Below, one piece after another: positions 58,040 to 64,000 of a stretch of 64,000 nucleotides of DNA. The position numbers and the translations under genes are program-made. Origin of the DNA: Blastocystis sp. Blastoise (lineage: Eukaryota > Sar > Bigyra > Opalinata > Blastocystidae); assembly GCA_039096225.1 (NCBI GenBank), contig JBBPEB010000014.1, positions 248,001-312,000 on the forward strand. Reading direction: 5' to 3'. The notes beneath the pieces are model-generated. The model ran no database searches, was not told the DNA's origin, and worked only from the letters and a program-made list of their open reading frames with translations. Within the stretch, counting starts at the first letter, position 1. The number at the start of each line of letters is the position of its first letter.

Positions 58040-59395
58040 ATACTTCAAAGGTCTAAAGTGTATATTTCTAATTTCATAATTATAAATATAATAAATATAA
58101 TAAATAAATAAATAAATAAATAAAATAAATATAATAAATAAATAAAAAATACCAGGATGTAGTTGTTTCATGTCATCTCTCTTTTCATTACAGAAGAATA
58201 TATAAGCACTCTTAGCTCTACAGACACTACTGATGCTGCTTTGACGAGGGGCTGTCTTTCGAGCGTCATCGCCAGGAATAGTATTCGCATTATTACTATA
58301 TATATATATATATAAGAGATAAGAGAATAGCTTATTGAGTATAGAAATATGAATAACAATAGAGAGACTCTATATATATATATATATACTGTAATCCCAT
58401 ATCATCCATTTCCATCTTATAACGCTCTCTATCTTCAATCTCTAATACACGATACTTTTGTTTATCATCAATACCAAGTGCATTCCATTCATTCCCTAAT
58501 ACTTTACTGATATCCGTTGGCGCCATTCCCGGATGTTCCCCGCGTACACGATCTCTATGTTCCTGACAATAGTATATATATGCTGAACGGGGTTTCTTAG
58601 GTCCTTGAACACGCGGGTAATCCTCACCCTCCTCATCGGGAAGCATGTGCACTTTACGATTACGAGGCTTAGTTAACAGGGCACTAGGATTTCGTTGTTT
58701 CCAAGCTTCAACTTCACTTTCATAACGAGTTTTATCATTATTTGCCATGATATCATAGGTTGATTTATCCTTTTCTTCAAGAGCCTGCCACATGGTTCCC
58801 ATCTCCTTCACTAATTCCTGATTCGTTAAAGCTATATATAGTATATTCATATATTAATACTAATAATATATATAATATTAAAAATATATATAATATTAAT
58901 AAACATATAATAAATTAAATATATATATATATAAAATACTTGGTTTTTGAACTTTTAGTTCATTTCGTTTATCTTGGCAGAAGAACATATAAGCACTAAG
59001 AGGTTTTCGGGGAGGTTTATCGACAGTTTCTGCTTGCATAGGAATAGGCATCATGGTAATCATTTGTGGTTGTTCATTTTGAGTTCTTTCTTGATGTAAT
59101 TTTAAAGTTTCATTCTAAAATATGAGAAAAAGCATAATAATAATAAAAATTAGTAATAATAAATAAAAATAGAATAATGAAACAGCAACTAATAATTCTT
59201 GATATAAAAACAGTTAAGAAATACTCTAATGATATCTTTGATGTCATCTTTTTTATCATCAAGACTATGCTTAGCAAGTCCTAAGCGCTTCTCAACAGCA
59301 CGACGAACGTCTTTAAATTTCATATTAGTAAGATCATCGACAGTCATAAGAAAGTCACGCACGTTCTGTGCGATTAACGACGTAGGAATCTCCAT
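56722..59395 (-). CDS. DEK_C domain plus five HMG boxes, chromatin protein
   Basis: About twelve exons, ATG 59395 to TAA 56722. Residues about 1-58 (IPTSLIAQNVRDFLMTVDDL, then KFKDVRRAVEKRLGL and KKDDIKDIIR) match the DEK C-terminal winged-helix fold. Five HMG boxes follow: PPRKPLSAYMFFCQDKRNEL; GPKKPRSAYIYYCQEHRDRV; CRAKSAYIFFCNEKRDDMKQ; KRARTPYTLFYKEQMKLMRD; EPRRPCNSYALFCKSKRGDV. Each has the typical second half with W (TMWQALEEKDK, NEWNALGIDDK, SIWKNMNEDMK, EMWKNLTEEQK, KIWRETSQEEK). A Pro-rich tail (NIPALQLNPGIPIPAMQIAI) ends the protein. Several boxes are split by introns at equivalent places. DEK_C and HMG boxes both bend or bind DNA without strong sequence specificity, so a nuclear architectural role like UBF is likely. 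Confidence 0.88.
57308..57575. repeat. Two (AAT)n microsatellites in introns of the HMG-box gene
   Basis: About 50 bp at 57308-57360 and 135 bp at 57437-57570 of AAT units, the second with a few AAAAAT interruptions. Confidence 0.9.
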
Positions 59396-60474
59396 AATTC
59401 TATAGAAAAGCAATCAATGTAATGTTCAAAAAGAGTGTTTAGAAGATGTCGAGTGAATCATGATAAATAAAGATAAACATTGATACATCTTAATAGATGA
59501 ATAAAAAACTTACTTTGTTTTTAAAAAAAAGAGAGCGCTTTGCTGATATTAAAATAAGCCGACAGATAATCGAATGAAGACGCACAGACACAAATGAATG
59601 GAAAATAGGCAGGAAGGCGGTAACCAGGGGGTAAAATTAAAAAATGCGTTTTTATATGCTAAAATAGCACATGTGTCGCGAATAGAGAAGACCCGGGGGG
59701 TAGCGATTATAAAAAATACCAATGATTTATTGAATTATCTTGAATTTTCGAACAAAATGACCGATTTATTTTTCATGGGAAACACGACTTTTTGAAAGGA
59801 TCTCGATTATACTTTAATAAGGAGGCAAAAAATATTGTTAAGAAAGAAGTTGAACGTTTTTAGTAGGGGTATCCTGATTGATTTAAAAATCATTTTATTC
59901 ACAACTGATCATCGTTATTATATGTATTCATTATAGCAAAAAAGATCATAGAATTCTTTATGACAATCTTGAAATTGATTGTCGAAATACATTCAAAAGA
60001 ATGTGTTCAGTCTTGATGTTATGATTACTTTAAATATCATATTGATTGAAACATATGATGGCCATATAGAAAAACCGATTTTGAATGACAAACTAAACGG
60101 AATGATAATAATCTGTACGAAAACAACAATATAGAGATATTTAGCATGTTTGATCATAGTATATATGAATAGAGAAATGATCTAAACTCAAAAAATAATA
60201 AAGTGAAAAGTAGTTTGAAAACAGTAAACAGAAAAAAAATATTGTATATATAAATATATATAGAAAAAAAGAAAAGAGAAAAATGATTAAAGAAGCATGA
60301 AAATATAATAAGCATAAAGAAATGTACAATAGGACATATATGCAGTTTAGTAAGATAAATGAATCAATAATAATTTGAAATATGCCTAATAAAAAGAATA
60401 ATAAATTTTACAAGAAATATCAATATATATGATAAATAATAAATTGATACACTTAAAAAACAGATAAATAGCAA
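59396..60474. other. 1.1-kb intergenic region, 5' of the HMG-box gene
   Basis: Slightly less AT-rich near 59560-59800, where a 65-residue + frame exists (59598-59795). It has no family resemblance, so I do not call it. No repeats stand out. Confidence 0.4.
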
Positions 60475-62297
<1,823 letters not shown>

Positions 62298-62674
62298 TAT
62301 TCCTAATAGTTATCAGCCTAAATCAATGATTATATATTCAAATTAACAAAAAAAAGATAAATTCTAAAAGATAAATTAAATTAAACACGTTATGAAAAAA
62401 AAGAGAGGAGATTAAAAAAGTACTTTATAAACACGATTCCAACATCCAACAAAACCTGATAGAATTCTAAGTATTTGAAGTCAGCCCAACCTTTTTCCAA
62501 AACGAAAGTTTTCGAATTCGGTTTTCAAACTGAATTTTGAATATAAAACACTTTAATTTGAAATAAAAACTTTGATGTTTATACACAGTGTAACGTTTAG
62601 TAAACAAAAACAATAAATGTTAATAATAATGTCAATATATAATGAATATAACTAGATTAAAATATTGTATTTTT
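62298..62674. other. Intergenic spacer
   Basis: About 380 bp between the start of the membrane-protein gene and the inferred end of the RRM gene. No feature recognised. Confidence 0.4.
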
Positions 62675-63488
62675 CTAAGGTAAAAATTCAATTGTAAACA
62701 TTTTAAGATATAATTTAAGCTTGATTAAAGATTCTTCCTTTTCTATAGGTAAAAGATAAGATAGTAAGAACAATAATATAAATTTGGAAGCTTATAAAGA
62801 ATATAAAAATGATACATACTTTACAAGATTATTTGAATTACCTTGATAGCCAATTGTGGGAGCAGCAGTACTATTGATTGATGTATATATAAATGAGAAA
62901 CAAATACAAAACTTACTTGGCTGTAGAATTATTCTCTTTGTCTATAGTAGAAAAAAAAATGATAAATAAAAAATGAGTAGAGAGTAGTTAAATATGATAA
63001 TAATATAGAATAGGAATGCATATTAGAAGCTGAGTTATCTATATACTAATAATGGTAACAGTAACGAGACAAGTATCAATTTCTTGTTGATCGAATTCCT
63101 GGACAGCTTGATCAGCTTCATGAATAGAACTATAAACAATCACAGCAGTACCCTAGTATATATATAGATATATAGTTTATATATAAGAATAAATAGAGAA
63201 CGATCCTATAATGAATTGTTCGTTTTAATAATAGACTTACAATACATTTACCATTATTATCCTTATTCACAGTAACACTTTTTACAGTACCACCTATGGT
63301 GATAATTATATTATTATTATGTTAAATATAATAATAATAGTATAAATTTAAATATAATAATAAATATAATACATACAATTTTGGAAAAGTTCTTGAAGGT
63401 CGGATTCGTTGATATAATCGGGGAGACCGCTGACTTGAACATGGGCTCCTATAGTATAATAATAATAGACATAATAAACATAATAAAC

Positions 63489-63572
<84 letters not shown>

Positions 63573-63995
63573 TACCAGTTGAGTATGATTTTGAAGAGTT
63601 TCCAATCCCTAAAAATAAAACATAGAGAGAATGGATATAGGATAAAGTGTCAGCCACCCCAATAGAGAATGGACACAGAGAGATGTCACATAGATATAAC
63701 AATGTTATTAATAAATGAATCAAATATCTTGTTTCCTTTTCATTACGAAAATGATGAAATATCGAAAACGATCACAATTCAAAACAATATTCATCAGATT
63801 TCAAAAATGAAATGCGTAACAATAATTTATAGTAATATCATAAAACAGTCTCTCTTATTTACGACCATATAAAAAGGATAACAACATACAATTATTGATT
63901 TCGTTCTTAACGTTGGAACTGATTGTATCATTTTCATATAAATCATGAGACCAGGAAGCATCAGAATCACCTCTAGGAACTCTTGGCTTATTCAT
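62675..63995 (-). CDS. ALY/REF-like RRM protein, mRNA export adaptor (5' end at the window edge)
   Basis: The first exon in view starts MNKPRVPRGDSDASWSHDLY; W-x-HD-(L/F) before the RRM is typical of ALY/REF (Yra1) adaptors. After an intron with (AAT)n comes one RRM: GAHVQVSGLPDYINESDLQE (RNP2), LFQNCGTVKSVTVNKDNNGK and GTAVIVYSSIHEADQAVQEF (RNP1), then DTCLVTVTI. A short C-terminal part (NKENNSTAK, then TAAPTIGYQGNSNNLVK and a final small exon) ends near 62675. The last two junctions are uncertain and the protein could stop earlier. ALY/REF proteins hand mRNPs to the NXF1 export receptor with UAP56. Additional residues may lie beyond the window. Confidence 0.65.
63491..63572. repeat. (AAT)n microsatellite in an intron of the RRM gene
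   Basis: About 80 bp of AAT units between the exons encoding GLETLQNHTQL and GAHVQVSGL. Confidence 0.92.
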
Positions 63996-64000
63996 TCTTC

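Noticed and set aside
59598-59795. 65-residue + frame upstream of the HMG-box gene
   Set aside because: No family resemblance, no splice context, and it lies in the probable promoter region.

Overview
The window is nuclear DNA from a very AT-rich, intron-dense unicellular eukaryote. Conserved reading frames only become continuous when short introns with GT(ATAT) donors and (AT)AG acceptors are removed, and TAA, TAG and TGA all behave as stops, so the standard code fits. Dynactin p25, a kinesin-14 relative, ATG7, SRP54, eEF2, PNO1 and PI31 are all eukaryotic core genes. I cannot name the lineage. A clostridial-type hydrophobic-W repeat protein and a sialic-acid lyase hint at contact with bacterial or animal-associated habitats, but this is inference.

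Layout. 0.5-3.4 kb: hydrophobic-W repeat protein (+), MORN-repeat protein (-) and an unrecognised four-exon gene (-). 4.6-9.6 kb: long coiled-coil kinesin-14 with a degenerate motor (-). 10.8-12.2 kb: complete Tc1-type transposon. 12.9-16.3 kb: PP4 regulatory subunit 3 (+). 18.4-21.8 kb: ATG7 (-). 22.5-25.6 kb: FSH-type serine hydrolase and secreted class 3 lipase (+). 26.6-27.2 kb: 2-Cys peroxiredoxin (+). 27.4-29.2 kb: Rossmann-like plus OB-fold protein (-). 29.5-34.7 kb: GH20 beta-hexosaminidase apparently fused to an endonuclease/exonuclease/phosphatase domain (-). 35.7-37.4 kb: N-acetylneuraminate lyase with a cysteine-rich tail (+). 37.4-43.2 kb: gene-poor, with two terminal-inverted-repeat elements around dynactin p25. 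43.2-48.4 kb: SRP54 and a UEV-kinase fusion (+). 48.6-51.4 kb: eEF2 (-). 52.5-56.1 kb: divergent PI31 (-) and PNO1 (+). 56.7-59.4 kb: DEK_C plus five HMG boxes (-). 60.5-62.3 kb: Frag1/DRAM-type membrane protein (-). 62.7-64.0 kb: ALY/REF-type RRM protein (-).

Two gene styles coexist. The hydrophobic-W, MORN and peroxiredoxin genes have no intron and eEF2 has introns only at its extreme 5' end. Most other genes are cut into many small exons by introns that are largely microsatellite: (TA)n, (TTA)n, (TTTA)n, up to about 370 bp. The divergent hexosaminidase and sialate lyase genes would both act on amino sugars released from glycans. The most unusual content is a set of domain combinations read through in-phase splice junctions: GH20-EEP, UEV-protein kinase, sialate lyase-Cys-rich tail, Rossmann-OB, and a kinesin-14 whose nucleotide-binding motifs have been lost.

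Exon boundaries were read by eye from conserved protein blocks, phase and splice consensus. Gene ends are good, but internal junctions are provisional without RNA data.
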